Notes: generated by a model not told the origin, from the sequence alone. A stretch of DNA of 28,315 bases from Clostridiales bacterium UBA3953 (GCA_002385415.1 DGDL01000074.1:1-28315); one strand, 5' to 3'; positions 6,330-14,619 are shown, numbered from the stretch's first letter. Program-made: numbers and translations.

Positions 6330-7295
6330 TCACGCAAGCCCCAGGCCGAGGCCGATGGCGGTACAGGATTCGGGGTTTGCGGCGACCGTTGCGCGCACGC
6401 CCGTTTCAGCCTCAATATAGCGCGCAAACCCTTCCAGCTTTGCCGTCCCGCCCACTATAACCGTCGGGCTCGCCACAGAAGGGTCGCCGAAGTCCTCGGC
6501 CAGCCGCTCAAACACATCGCAAACCAGGTTGGATATAGCCATAGCCGGCACCAGCGCCGCCGCCGAAATCTCGGACGCGCGCACCGTAACCGTCACCGGC
6601 AGCCCGCTCAACGCATTTATGCCCGCGACCTCCGCATACTTATCCGAGCGCCCCGTGCCAAGCGACACATACATTTTCTTGAGGTTCTCCGCCGTCTCCG
6701 GCGATACTATAATCCTATATTTGTTGCGTATATAGTCTGATATAGCGGCATCGATGTGGTCGCCGGCCGTCTGTGTTTCGAGGTAATACTTCACAACCCC
6801 GCCGGCTACAATCGCAGCATAGGTTGTCGACGCGCCCGCGTCAACTATAACCGTCGGTTTGTTCGCGTATACGTCCCGCCCTGCTCCGGCCGCCGCCGCA
6901 ATAGGCGCGTCGATAAGCACCGCCTCCAGCGCCCCCGCCTCCAGTACAGCGGCGGTCAACCGCTCCTCGTCGGCATCCGAAATATCCGGCCGCACCGCAA
7001 CGGCAACGCGCGGCCGCCGGAATATCCCCTTCCGCAGCTGCGCGGTATGATAGCCGAGCAGCCGCGCGGTGAAATCCACGCGCGAGTCGGCGAGTGCGTC
7101 GGTAAGCGGATACACAAGCCGGTTGCCGCCCGGCGTGCGCATGCAAATCCGCCTTGCCTCCGCCCCGAGTGCAACAGGCGTACCCGTCGCGACGTCAACC
7201 GCCGCAGCGGACGGCTCGCGCTTTATACTCTCGTGCGCGATGGCGTATATATATGTGTTCTTTGTGCCTATGTCTATGCCTATATCCCTTTTCAT
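6330..7295 (-). CDS. MreB-like bacterial actin, divergent
   Basis: The 321-residue protein has the actin-fold nucleotide motifs in order: phosphate-1 IGIDIGTKNTYIY (about 5-17), connect-1 near PIAAAAGAG (131-139), phosphate-2 VIVDAGASTTYAAIV (149-163), the MreB-like AGDHIDAAISDYIRNKY (177-193), and the adenosine motif VIVGGTAKLEGF (about 283-294). It is shorter than typical MreB (about 340). Where MreB has a conserved EEP before the AAAIGAG stretch, this protein reads DAP. MreB's DIGGGTT has become DAGASTT. It may therefore be a paralogue with altered ATP turnover. GAGG lies about eight bases before the ATG. It follows recD2 by 30 bases, with no mreC or mreD nearby. The function is inferred from fold only. 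Confidence 0.8.
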   Translation of the reverse strand: MKRDIGIDIGTKNTYIYAIAHESIKREPSAAAVDVATGTPVALGAEARRICMRTPGGNRLVYPLTDALADSRVDFTARLLGYHTAQLRKGIFRRPRVAVAVRPDISDADEERLTAAVLEAGALEAVLIDAPIAAAAGAGRDVYANKPTVIVDAGASTTYAAIVAGGVVKYYLETQTAGDHIDAAISDYIRNKYRIIVSPETAENLKKMYVSLGTGRSDKYAEVAGINALSGLPVTVTVRASEISAAALVPAMAISNLVCDVFERLAEDFGDPSVASPTVIVGGTAKLEGFARYIEAETGVRATVAANPESCTAIGLGLGLA

Positions 7296-7325
7296 GGATT
7301 TACCTCTGCTTTTGATGCGGCGTAT

Positions 7326-9566
7326 TTATAGGTACTCGTCGGATTCGAGAAGATACTTCAGTCCCGTAAACCGCTTTGCCGGTCTGTTGTTTTCGACCAT
7401 CGCCGCCACAATGTCGGCGCGCCCCACTATGATGGCCATCTCCTGCGCACGCGTGACGGCGGTGTAAAGTAAATTTCGCGTGAGAAGCTGCCGTGGCGCA
7501 TTGTATGCCGGAATAATCACGACCGGATACTCGCTGCCCTGGCTCTTGTGCACCGTGATGGCATAGGCGTGCTCCAGCTCGTCAAGCATTGTAAAATCAT
7601 AAACCGCAATCCGGTCGTCGAAATTGACGGTGACAGACTCGTCAACAAAGTCTATGGCTTCTATCGTCCCGATGTCGCCGTTAAAAATGCCTATGCCGCT
7701 CACCCCGTCCTTTTCCCATACGAGGTCATAGTTGTTGCGTACCTGCATCACGCGGTCGCCCTCGCGGAAAACGACATCGCGCACCTTTTTCTCGTGCTTG
7801 CCCTTGGCCGGCGGGTTGAGCGTCTTTTGCAATAGCGTATTCAGCGCAGCGGTGCCGGCCTCCCCCTTGTGCGAGGGTGTGATTACCTGAATCCCCGCAC
7901 GAATCTCCTCTCCGTAGCGCCGCGGCAGCCGTACGGCGCAAAGTTCGGCAATGGTACGCGCAATGTCGCTTTCGCGCTCGCGCGGCACAAAGAAAAAGTC
8001 GCTACGGTTTGAGGACAGGTTGGGATATTCCCCGCGGTTAATCGCGTGCGCGTTGGTCACAATCAGGCTCTCGCCCGCCTGCCGGAACACCTCGGTCAGC
8101 TTGACGGTTGCAAACCGCTCGCTCTCGATGATATCGCACAGCACGTTGCCGGCACCCACCGAAGGCAGCTGGTCGGCGTCGCCTATCAATATAAGCCGCG
8201 CACCGGGCTTTATAGCCTTCAGCAGCGCCTCCATGAGCAAACAGTCCATCATGGACACCTCGTCGATGATTATGACATCCTCGTCCAGCCGCGTCCGCTC
8301 ATCGCGCTTGAATACCGGCCTGTCCGCGCCGCCTGAAAACTCCATCTCGAGCAGGCGGTGCACGGTCTTTGCCTCGCGCGCGGTCGCCTCCGACATGCGC
8401 TTTGCGGCGCGTCCGGTAGGCGCGGCAAGCGCTATCTTGTACCCAATGCGATCAAACACCGTCAGCACCGCTCGGATAACCGTCGTTTTGCCCGTACCGG
8501 GCCCGCCTGTCAATATCATCACGCCATGCGTCATTGCGGCCGAGATAGCATTGCGCTGCATGGCGGCGTATTTGATGTCAAACTCAAGCTCGAGCTGGCT
8601 TATAAACCTGTCGATGTCTGAGGTGTCGAGCGGTGTGGAAAGCTTTTCAAGCTCGGTGAGCCGATTTGCGATAAAAAGCTCGGCGTCGTGATATTCCTTC
8701 AGGTATACGCAGCGCCGGTCGGCTACCTCCACTCGCGCGATTTTGCCCTGCAGCTCCAGCCTGTCCATCGCGGCGCGCGCCTTTTCAATGTCAACGCCGA
8801 GCTGGTGCGCCGCAATTTCGGTGAGCCTGTCTTCCGGCAGATACACATGGCCGCTCACCTCGGCGTTGTAGCGGAGTATATAAACTGTACCAGCGCAAAT
8901 CCGCTCGGGCGCATCAGCCTCCCAGCCTATGGAGCGCGCTATGCGGTCTGCACGGACAAAGCCGACGCCGGGTATCTCGTCGCACAAAACATAGGGGTTT
9001 GCGCGTATCATATCCACCGCCGCGCCGCCCCATCGCTGATAAATCTTCAGCGCTGCTGTCGGACCGACAAAATCGCGGCAGAACATCATCACGCTGCGGA
9101 TTCCGAACTGCGCGCGAAAATTTTCGGAGATTTCCTCCGCCCTTTTGCGTGAGATGCCCTGGATTTCGGCGAGCATTTCGGGATGGTTTTCGATAACATC
9201 GAACGTGTCCTCGCCGAATTTATCCACAATGCGTTTAGCGGTCACGGGGCCGATGCCCTTGACCGCTCGCGACGACAAATATTTCAAAATCGCAGGAACC
9301 GAGGAGGGCAGCTCCTTTTCGTAATACTCGACTTTGAATTGCCGCCCGTAGCTGGAGTGCATCTCCCAGCGCCCCAGCGCCTTTATAGTCTCGCCCTCCG
9401 ACAAAAAAGGCATAATGCCGACGAGTGTGACCAGCTCACCGGACTCATCCGACAGGTCGCAAACCGTGTATCCGGTCTGCTCGCTTTGGTATATAATCCG
9501 CTCCACGAGCCCCGAAGTCTCAACAAGCTCCTCGGCCGGATTTTTTCCGTCGGTATTGTCCAGCAT
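7326..9566 (-). CDS. recD2: RecD2-type ATP-dependent 5'-3' DNA helicase
   Basis: This SF1B helicase of 746 residues belongs to the RecD2/YrrC family, which acts without RecBC in replication-fork and repair processes. The N-terminal OB-like and helix-hairpin-helix region (KGIGPVTAKRIVDKFG near 104-119, EIQGISRKRAEEI near 135-147, IPGVGFVRADRIA near 199-211) is followed by the motor. The motor has Walker A GGPGTGKT (355-362), PTGRAAKRM (384-392), Walker B IIIDEVSM (433-440), GDADQLPSVG, LTEVFRQ, and the C-terminal AITVHKSQGSEYP and LYTAVTRAQ. The start is the ATG at 9566; a TTG directly before it is also open. The stop of the upstream 30-residue gene overlaps this ATG as TGATG, so translation is probably coupled. 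Confidence 0.96.
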   Translation of the reverse strand: MLDNTDGKNPAEELVETSGLVERIIYQSEQTGYTVCDLSDESGELVTLVGIMPFLSEGETIKALGRWEMHSSYGRQFKVEYYEKELPSSVPAILKYLSSRAVKGIGPVTAKRIVDKFGEDTFDVIENHPEMLAEIQGISRKRAEEISENFRAQFGIRSVMMFCRDFVGPTAALKIYQRWGGAAVDMIRANPYVLCDEIPGVGFVRADRIARSIGWEADAPERICAGTVYILRYNAEVSGHVYLPEDRLTEIAAHQLGVDIEKARAAMDRLELQGKIARVEVADRRCVYLKEYHDAELFIANRLTELEKLSTPLDTSDIDRFISQLELEFDIKYAAMQRNAISAAMTHGVMILTGGPGTGKTTVIRAVLTVFDRIGYKIALAAPTGRAAKRMSEATAREAKTVHRLLEMEFSGGADRPVFKRDERTRLDEDVIIIDEVSMMDCLLMEALLKAIKPGARLILIGDADQLPSVGAGNVLCDIIESERFATVKLTEVFRQAGESLIVTNAHAINRGEYPNLSSNRSDFFFVPRERESDIARTIAELCAVRLPRRYGEEIRAGIQVITPSHKGEAGTAALNTLLQKTLNPPAKGKHEKKVRDVVFREGDRVMQVRNNYDLVWEKDGVSGIGIFNGDIGTIEAIDFVDESVTVNFDDRIAVYDFTMLDELEHAYAITVHKSQGSEYPVVIIPAYNAPRQLLTRNLLYTAVTRAQEMAIIVGRADIVAAMVENNRPAKRFTGLKYLLESDEYL

Positions 9567-9658
9567 CAAAGTTTAAACCATTCCTTAATAAACATGTATA
9601 ACCCGTATACTGCAAATATTGCTAAAAAAATTTGTGCAAGCACCGCAACTGCGGGCAT
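9566..9658 (-). CDS. 30-residue single-span membrane peptide coupled to recD2
   Basis: The ATG at 9658 is preceded by the ribosome site AAGGGTGA five bases upstream and opens a 30-codon frame. It starts MPAVAVLAQIFLAIFAVYG, continues LYMF, and ends IKEWFKL. Residues 3-23 form one hydrophobic helix, followed by a short tail with two lysines and aromatic residues, so the expected topology is outside-N, inside-C. The stop TGA overlaps the recD2 ATG by one base (TGATG). I do not recognise the family and it is below usual annotation length limits. Its job is unknown. Translational coupling to recD2 is inferred from the overlap. Confidence 0.6.
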   Translation of the reverse strand: MPAVAVLAQIFLAIFAVYGLYMFIKEWFKL

Positions 9659-9708
9659 AAAAGTCACCCTTATACAGGGTATGCCGACTGCGGCGATGCT
9701 GCTATAAA

Positions 9709-9740
9709 GCGGCGGAGCACCTTTTCGGCCGCTCCGCCGC
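9709..9740 (-). terminator. Hairpin after metK
   Basis: A 10-bp stem (9709-9718 with 9731-9740) has a 12-base loop, followed on the minus strand by TTTATAG. The T run is short, so termination may be partial, letting some metK transcripts continue into the membrane peptide and recD2. Confidence 0.55.
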
Positions 9741-9751
9741 CAGCGTCTTAA

Positions 9752-10915
9752 TTAAAGGCTTGCGGCGATGTCGAGATTCTCCCACGGAGCGCGCAAATCC
9801 TCGCGCCCCATGTGCCCGTATGCGGCAAGCGGCTTGTAAATGGGTCTGCGCAGGTCGAAGCGGTCGATAAGCGCCGCAGGGCGCAGGTCAATCTTTTCGA
9901 GCACCTTTTTCACGATGAGCTCCTCGTCGCATTTTGCGGTGCCGAATGTTTCAAGCATCACCGAAACGGGATGTGCCACTCCGATTGCATAGGCAATCTG
10001 AACCTCGCACTTGTTGGCAAGGCCTGCCGCAACTATGTTTTTGGCCATATAACGCGCCGCATAAGCGGCCGTACGGTCGACCTTGGTCGGGTCCTTGCCC
10101 GAGAAAGCACCGCCGCCGTGACGCGAGTACCCGCCGTATGTGTCGACGATAATTTTGCGGCCGGTCAGGCCGGTGTCGCCCACAGGGCCGCCGATAACAA
10201 AGCGTCCGGTGGGATTGACATAAATCTTTGTATCCGAGTCAAAGAACCCTTCGGGTATGGTCGGCTTTATAACATGCTCTATGACATCCGCCCGGATGGT
10301 GTCCAGCGTCACTTCGGGGTCATGCTGGGTGGAAACGACAATCGTATCCACGCGAACGGGGCGATCGCCTTCATATTCTATTGTCACCTGCGTTTTACCG
10401 TCGGGACGCAGATAGGGCAGCTCGCCGCTTTTTCGCACCGCGGTGAGCTTTTTCGCCAGTTTGTGCGCAAGCGAAATGGGCATGGGCATAAGTTCCGGCG
10501 TTTCGTTTGACGCAAAGCCGAACATCATGCCCTGGTCTCCTGCACCGATGTCGTATCCGTCGGTTATTTGGCCGGCCCTGGCCTCGAGCGCGCGGTCGAC
10601 ACCCTGCGCGATGTCGGGCGACTGCTCTTGGATGGACGTAATGACAGCGCAAGTATCGCTGTCAAAACCGTATTTTGCGCTTGTATACCCTATTTCCCGC
10701 ACCGTTTCGCGTACGACGGAGGGTATATCTACATAGGCTTTTGTGGTTATCTCGCCCATGACGCAGACAATACCCGTTGTAGTGGCGGTTTCGCACGCGA
10801 CACGAGAAAAAGGGTCGGCACGCAGCATCTCATCGAGTATTGCGTCCGAGATAAGGTCGCACATTTTGTCGGGATGTCCTTCGGTAACCGATTCCGAGGT
10901 AAAAAGCTTTTTCAT
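9752..10915 (-). CDS. metK: S-adenosylmethionine synthetase MetK
   Basis: MetK makes S-adenosylmethionine from methionine and ATP in the cytoplasm. The 387-residue protein shows the family signatures MKKLFTSESVTEGHPDK at the N-terminus (His in the ATP site), GAGDQGMMFGFA, the glycine-rich GGAFSGKDPTKVDRTAAYAARY loop region, and the C-terminal YKPLAAYGHMGR stretch. The ATG at 10915 matches the family start; a TTG-started frame from 10939 adds eight unlikely residues. AGGAG lies 13 bases upstream. No SAM-I riboswitch precedes it. Instead the gene starts 34 bases after a large membrane-protein gene and probably shares that gene's promoter (12673-12701). Confidence 0.97.
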   Translation of the reverse strand: MKKLFTSESVTEGHPDKMCDLISDAILDEMLRADPFSRVACETATTTGIVCVMGEITTKAYVDIPSVVRETVREIGYTSAKYGFDSDTCAVITSIQEQSPDIAQGVDRALEARAGQITDGYDIGAGDQGMMFGFASNETPELMPMPISLAHKLAKKLTAVRKSGELPYLRPDGKTQVTIEYEGDRPVRVDTIVVSTQHDPEVTLDTIRADVIEHVIKPTIPEGFFDSDTKIYVNPTGRFVIGGPVGDTGLTGRKIIVDTYGGYSRHGGGAFSGKDPTKVDRTAAYAARYMAKNIVAAGLANKCEVQIAYAIGVAHPVSVMLETFGTAKCDEELIVKKVLEKIDLRPAALIDRFDLRRPIYKPLAAYGHMGREDLRAPWENLDIAASL

Positions 10916-10949
10916 ATTACAGCCAATTCTCCTGATCAATAAGAAATAT

Positions 10950-12635
10950 TCAATTTATGTCCGCGCGCACGAATTTCCCGTCCGCGTATATATAGATTTG
11001 GTCAAAGCCTTCGGTCTCGCCGAGCAGAAGCCTTTGAGCGGCATCCCCGGTGAGAGGGACAAATCTTGCCGACGGGTCGAGCAACCCGCCGCTGTAAGCA
11101 AACAGTGCGCCGGACAGCGCCCAGTCGCTTTCGGTGACGCCGTGGATGTGCTCGTGATAAAAGAAGTTTTGGTCGGAAAGATAGCAGGGCAAAACACCGA
11201 CCAGCGCGATGCGGCCGCGGGCGTCCTCAAGGTCAATTACCTCCGCAACGGCCGCCATGACGGCCTGGTCATTTTCATAAGTCAGCCTGTAGTCGTCAAG
11301 CTCCGACGCCGTGGCGAAAAAGCAGAGCGCAACAAACAGCCCGCCCGCACCTGCCGCGACCCGCCGCAAAGCCTGTCCCGTCCCGAGCCGGCGCCCGATG
11401 CGCAGCAAAAGGTTTGCGAGTAGCGCCTCTACGCACAACGCAATCCCCGGCAGGCTGCTCACCGTGCCCCGCAGCGAAAACCAGGGGTTTTCCTTTATCA
11501 CATGTGGCAAAAGCGGCGCGGCCGCCAAAAATACGCCTGCCGCAAGCGATCCGGCCAGCTTTGCCGGACCCGCTGTTTGAAGCGGTCGATCTCTGCTTTT
11601 ATCCGGTCTAAGCAGGAGGGCAGACGTCAGTCCTGCGCACAAAAGTGTTACAAGGAAATATACCGCCTTGCCTTCGCGGAAAACAAGAACTATACCGCGC
11701 AGCGCGCCTTTAAATAAAATAAGCACGCCGCCTCCGACAAAAGCGGCCGTAAACTGCTGGAGCACATGCGGCAGATGAACCCTCCAAAAATGGGCCGAAA
11801 AGGGCAGCACCATACCATAAGCCGAGGCGTACAGCGGACTTGTGTCGCGGAATTGCGAGATAAACACCCAGTATATAATCCCGTTCGACAGCAGAGTAAG
11901 CGCAAGCAGCACGCGGCGCCCGCTCCGTCTATAGTAAACGGCCGCAATCAAAGCCGTTAGCGCGGCGACGAGGGTCAGCGCCTGCTCATACGACGCCATA
12001 GCGAGCAGCTGCGTGAGCGCATACAGCACCGCACAGCCCGCTCGTTTACCCTCCAGCCACCTAATAAACAGCATGGCCGAAAGCGATGTCCAGAAAAGCC
12101 CGCACACCACCCTCGTTGAGGCCGAAAGCCAGTATGTGCCCTCGATGTTGAGCGGCAAAAGCAGATACAACAGCAAAAACGCCGTGCCTCCGCCTTCAAA
12201 CAGGGAAGGGAAAAGAGCGGCGAAAACACGTCGAAACATAATTGCCGACGCGGCGTAAAGCAGCGATATAATCACAACCGCCGCGAAAAGGCAGGGCCAA
12301 AATTTTGCCCACACAAACACGTCGGCTGCGTTTGAAAGCGGCCGCGCGGCGAGCATGCCGTATTTAATGACAGCCTCTGCAGGAGTGCAAAGCGCCGTAT
12401 ATTTATAATATTGAATATAATCGTCAAGCTGCGGGTAATACACAAGGCCCGACGCGGCAAACCTTGCGACCGAAAGCAGCGCAAAGAGCAGCCATTCCAA
12501 AACCCCGCGCCCGATTTTGAATTTCTGCTCAAGTGTTGCCCGGACCGCCCCTGTGCGGCCGGCTGTGCCCGGTGCTTTTCGAGTGGGCAAAATCAATGCC
12601 CGGCGCATGGGGCGCGTGCTGTTTTCATCGGGCAT
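10950..12635 (-). CDS. Large polytopic membrane protein, possibly GT-C-like glycosyltransferase
   Basis: The 561-residue protein begins with a basic cytoplasmic tail (1-45) and has about ten or more hydrophobic segments, the first near 46-66. The first loop holds YPQLDDYIQYYKY with D71-D72. An acidic pair just after the first membrane span is typical of GT-C glycosyltransferases that use lipid-linked sugars, but I see no further signature, so that function is a guess. The last roughly 130 residues form a soluble domain. GGAGG lies four to five bases before the ATG. A sigma-A promoter is at 12673-12701 and metK follows 34 bases downstream. Why a membrane protein should share a transcript with metK is unclear. 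Confidence 0.75.
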   Translation of the reverse strand: MPDENSTRPMRRALILPTRKAPGTAGRTGAVRATLEQKFKIGRGVLEWLLFALLSVARFAASGLVYYPQLDDYIQYYKYTALCTPAEAVIKYGMLAARPLSNAADVFVWAKFWPCLFAAVVIISLLYAASAIMFRRVFAALFPSLFEGGGTAFLLLYLLLPLNIEGTYWLSASTRVVCGLFWTSLSAMLFIRWLEGKRAGCAVLYALTQLLAMASYEQALTLVAALTALIAAVYYRRSGRRVLLALTLLSNGIIYWVFISQFRDTSPLYASAYGMVLPFSAHFWRVHLPHVLQQFTAAFVGGGVLILFKGALRGIVLVFREGKAVYFLVTLLCAGLTSALLLRPDKSRDRPLQTAGPAKLAGSLAAGVFLAAAPLLPHVIKENPWFSLRGTVSSLPGIALCVEALLANLLLRIGRRLGTGQALRRVAAGAGGLFVALCFFATASELDDYRLTYENDQAVMAAVAEVIDLEDARGRIALVGVLPCYLSDQNFFYHEHIHGVTESDWALSGALFAYSGGLLDPSARFVPLTGDAAQRLLLGETEGFDQIYIYADGKFVRADIN

Positions 12636-12672
12636 AGCGCCTCCACATCGTAAGAAAACATTAGCTTTAGCA

Positions 12673-12701
12673 AGTATAACACATTACAGGCGATAAATCA
12701 A
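12673..12701 (-). promoter_or_regulatory. Sigma-A promoter of the membrane protein-metK operon
   Basis: Minus-strand TTGATT (12696-12701), a 17-base spacer and TATACT (12673-12678). Confidence 0.75.
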
Positions 12702-12883
12702 GAGCGGATTAAGCCCCGGGTGCCGAAAAATGAGCTTTTTCGCCGGCCGGATAAAGCCACCCGCGGCTTGTCCAAACCGCGCCGGCACAGGTGCGCCGAC
12801 GGTATGAAAGCTCATGCCTTTTGTGCGTCACTGCATGCGTGGGTGTGGAAATGCTTCGGAGCGAAAGAGTACCCTCCTCTTTT

Positions 12884-13005
12884 GCATCGTACCGCCGCAC
12901 ACAGGTATGTGGCAAAGCCTCTAAATTTGCCTCGGTAGCGCACCACATAGCAGCATGTCGGAAGACCGCAGAGCGGCCCTCGGTATCGTACCACCACACG
13001 CCGGC
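12884..13005. repeat. Degenerate tandem repeat of about 50 bp in a gene-free stretch
   Basis: Similar segments begin at 12884 (GCATCGTACCGCCGCACAC), 12935 (GTAGCGCACCACATAGC) and 12983 (GTATCGTACCACCACACGC), spaced by 51 and 48 bases. On the minus strand one frame reads the copies as VVRYRGPLCG..., VVRYRGKFRG... and AAVRCKRGG, but no ribosome site or family supports a protein. The whole of 12702-13097 lacks a gene I can defend; it may be decayed coding DNA. Confidence 0.5.
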
Positions 13006-13097
13006 GGGATAGGGGTGGCGGCTCGCGTTAGTGCACAAAAATGTGTGGCGTTTGACTGCTTCGTCCTCGCGGCACCACAAGCCGCCCCAAACAAAAA

Positions 13098-13120
13098 GGA
13101 GCGTGCGAGCAGCACGCTCC
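13098..13120 (-). terminator. Terminator of the cupin gene
   Basis: A perfect 9-bp stem (GGAGCGTGC / GCACGCTCC) with a five-base loop is followed on the minus strand by TTTTTGTTT. It lies about 50 bases after the cupin stop. Confidence 0.85.
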
Positions 13121-13168
13121 CTGCCGTTTTAGGAGGTTTCGGGGCCGTATTTTGTGCGGCGAAAGCTC

Positions 13169-13630
13169 TTACCTGGCTCCTTCCGCCTCCTCGGCTTCGG
13201 CTTTTGTGGTGTGGACTGTTCCGGGCGGGTGTTCGGGCGGGGCGTATATGGTCAAGAATTTCAGCGGCGTGCGCCCGATGTTGACGACATTGTGCCATGT
13301 CCCTGCCGGGACAAAGACCGCGTCGCCGGCGATAAGCGGCGATTCAAAGGTCAGGTTATCCATCGCTTCGCCCATCATAACGTTTCCGCGGCCGAGCAAT
13401 ATGTAAAAGAACTGGTCAACGTCGGGATGCAGCTCAAGCCCGACGTCGCTGCCGGGCGGGATGCTCATAACGGTTGCCTGCAGGTTCTCGCCTGTCCAGA
13501 CCGTGGCACGGAAATTGTCGTTGCGCAGTACCTCGCTTCTTATCGGTACGACATACGGGGACGGCCCGCCGTCAAACGGTATATAGCCGGAGGATCGGGG
13601 TCCTCTGTCGTTTCTCATTCCGTTTTGCAC
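13169..13630 (-). CDS. Cupin-domain protein
   Basis: A single conserved beta-barrel cupin domain covers most of the protein. Motif 1 is represented by GLELHPDVDQFFYILLGRG (His, Asp/Glu and downstream Gly positions) and motif 2 by GDAVFVPAGTWHNVVN. The N-terminal FRATVWTGENLQATVMSI stretch is shared by a group of small single-domain cupins in anaerobes. Such proteins bind a metal through histidines; the substrate is unknown. Two starts are possible. The longest frame starts with ATG at 13663 without a ribosome site. The GTG at 13630 has GAGGTG nine bases upstream and gives 153 residues, so I prefer it. The C-terminal tail (KAEAEEAEGAR) is charged. Confidence 0.85.
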   Translation of the reverse strand: MQNGMRNDRGPRSSGYIPFDGGPSPYVVPIRSEVLRNDNFRATVWTGENLQATVMSIPPGSDVGLELHPDVDQFFYILLGRGNVMMGEAMDNLTFESPLIAGDAVFVPAGTWHNVVNIGRTPLKFLTIYAPPEHPPGTVHTTKAEAEEAEGAR

Positions 13631-13784
13631 TTCAGCTATCACCTCAATTGTAAAGATCCGCATTGCTCGCAGTGGTGCCGTATGCGTTCATAAAATAGTA
13701 TATGAGGCGCGCCGAGTATTCGTGCCGCAAAAAAACCGCCCGGCATGCGGTCTGCAGTACCGATTTACATGTGCCGACAACAGT

Positions 13785-13840
13785 GCGCCGACCCCGGTAC
13801 TCGCTTTACCGCTGTACGGTGAGCATGCCGGGGTCGGCGC
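13785..13840 (+). terminator. Long hairpin with plus-strand T run, no gene upstream
   Basis: A 13-bp perfect stem GCGCCGACCCCGG (13785-13797) pairs with 13828-13840 around a 30-base loop. The loop can itself fold (ACCG with CGGT, CTC with GAG). TTTTGCTTTTATG follows on the plus strand. Both flanking genes are on the minus strand, so this is either a terminator blocking transcripts towards 13909 or the end of a small plus-strand RNA. Confidence 0.5.
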
Positions 13841-13908
13841 TTTTGCTTTTATGTCATGACGCAGATTAAGCAGAAATTTATGCTGCCGCAGGTATTTTCC
13901 GACTGCGT

Positions 13909-14454
13909 TTAGTCTGCAAAGTGAATGACAGAGAGGTTTTTCTCGGCATCGCCGCCCGAATTGCCGCTTTCGGGGTATCCGAGCGCCGCACAGCCGTATA
14001 CAACATGGTCAGCGGGCACGCCCAGCTTGTCCAGAACGGGCCTGACGCTCTCGTGGTCGCACGTCAGGCTGAGCTGGTTAATCCAAACCGAGCCGATCCC
14101 GAGCGAATGTGCGGCAAGAAAGATGTTTTGAAGCGCGCAGGCGCAGTCCTCGCGGCCCAGCCGATATATACGCGGTGCCGAGCTGATTATGAAAGCGCTG
14201 GGATTATAGAAGTTATAGTCGCTTCCGCGTCCGAGCGCGCCGGCCACCGCGGCGGCAAGCTCCGCTATCTTTTCGCGGTCCGCAACAACCGTAAACTGCC
14301 AGACCTGAGAGTTGTTTGCGCTCGGTGCAAAGCATGCCGCGCGTGCGAGAAGCTCAAGGTCTTCGCGCGCAACAGGCTGGTCGGTAAACGAACGGACGCT
14401 GCGCCGGGTCATTATGTTTTCGATAGCTTGATTTGGATACTTCAATTTTATCAT
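13909..14454 (-). CDS. Nitroreductase family flavoprotein
   Basis: The 181-residue protein has the FMN-binding start of the family, NIMTRRSVRSFTDQPV (about 13-28), then CFAPSANNSQVWQF (41-54), with AHSLGIGSVWINQL near 113-126 in the second half. It probably reduces a quinone, nitro-compound or other electrophile with NAD(P)H; the substrate is not predictable. The start is ambiguous: GGG directly abuts the ATG at 14454, whereas a TTG at 14445 lies nine bases from AAGGG. The gene follows rubredoxin with only three bases between stop and ATG. Rubredoxin is therefore a likely electron partner, as in anaerobic oxygen or peroxide defence, but that is inference. Confidence 0.92.
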   Translation of the reverse strand: MIKLKYPNQAIENIMTRRSVRSFTDQPVAREDLELLARAACFAPSANNSQVWQFTVVADREKIAELAAAVAGALGRGSDYNFYNPSAFIISSAPRIYRLGREDCACALQNIFLAAHSLGIGSVWINQLSLTCDHESVRPVLDKLGVPADHVVYGCAALGYPESGNSGGDAEKNLSVIHFAD

Positions 14455-14457
14455 CCC

Positions 14458-14619
14458 TTATTCGTCGGATTTTTCAAATGCATCTTTGGGTGCTCCACAA
14501 ACGGGGCAAACAAAATCTTCGGACACGTCGTCCCACTTGGTGCCGGGCTGGATACCGGAATCGGGTTCGCCCTTCTCTTCGTCGTAAACATAACCGCATA
14601 TAGTGCAAACGTATTTCAT
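14458..14619 (-). CDS. Rubredoxin
   Basis: This 53-residue electron carrier holds one iron bound by four cysteines: CTIC (C5, C8) and CPVC (C38, C41), with the typical YVYDEEKGEPDSGI and GTKWDDVSEDFVCP segments. The start at 14619 has GGAGG eight bases upstream and matches the normal rubredoxin length; a longer frame from 14679 is spurious because it runs through the promoter. It is transcribed from the promoter at 14651-14679, together with the nitroreductase. Confidence 0.97.
   Translation of the reverse strand: MKYVCTICGYVYDEEKGEPDSGIQPGTKWDDVSEDFVCPVCGAPKDAFEKSDE

Noticed and set aside
6106..6333. 75-codon minus-strand frame after the mreB-like gene
   Set aside because: It overlaps the upstream stop, has no clear ribosome site, and its peptide is rich in Arg, Cys and Pro without pattern.
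10916..10949. SAM riboswitch before metK
   Set aside because: Only 34 bases separate metK from the previous gene, too short for the riboswitch.
12709..13080. 123-codon minus-strand frame and overlapping frames in the repeat region
   Set aside because: No ribosome site or homology that I can recall, and several frames are open at once, as expected of GC-rich non-coding DNA.
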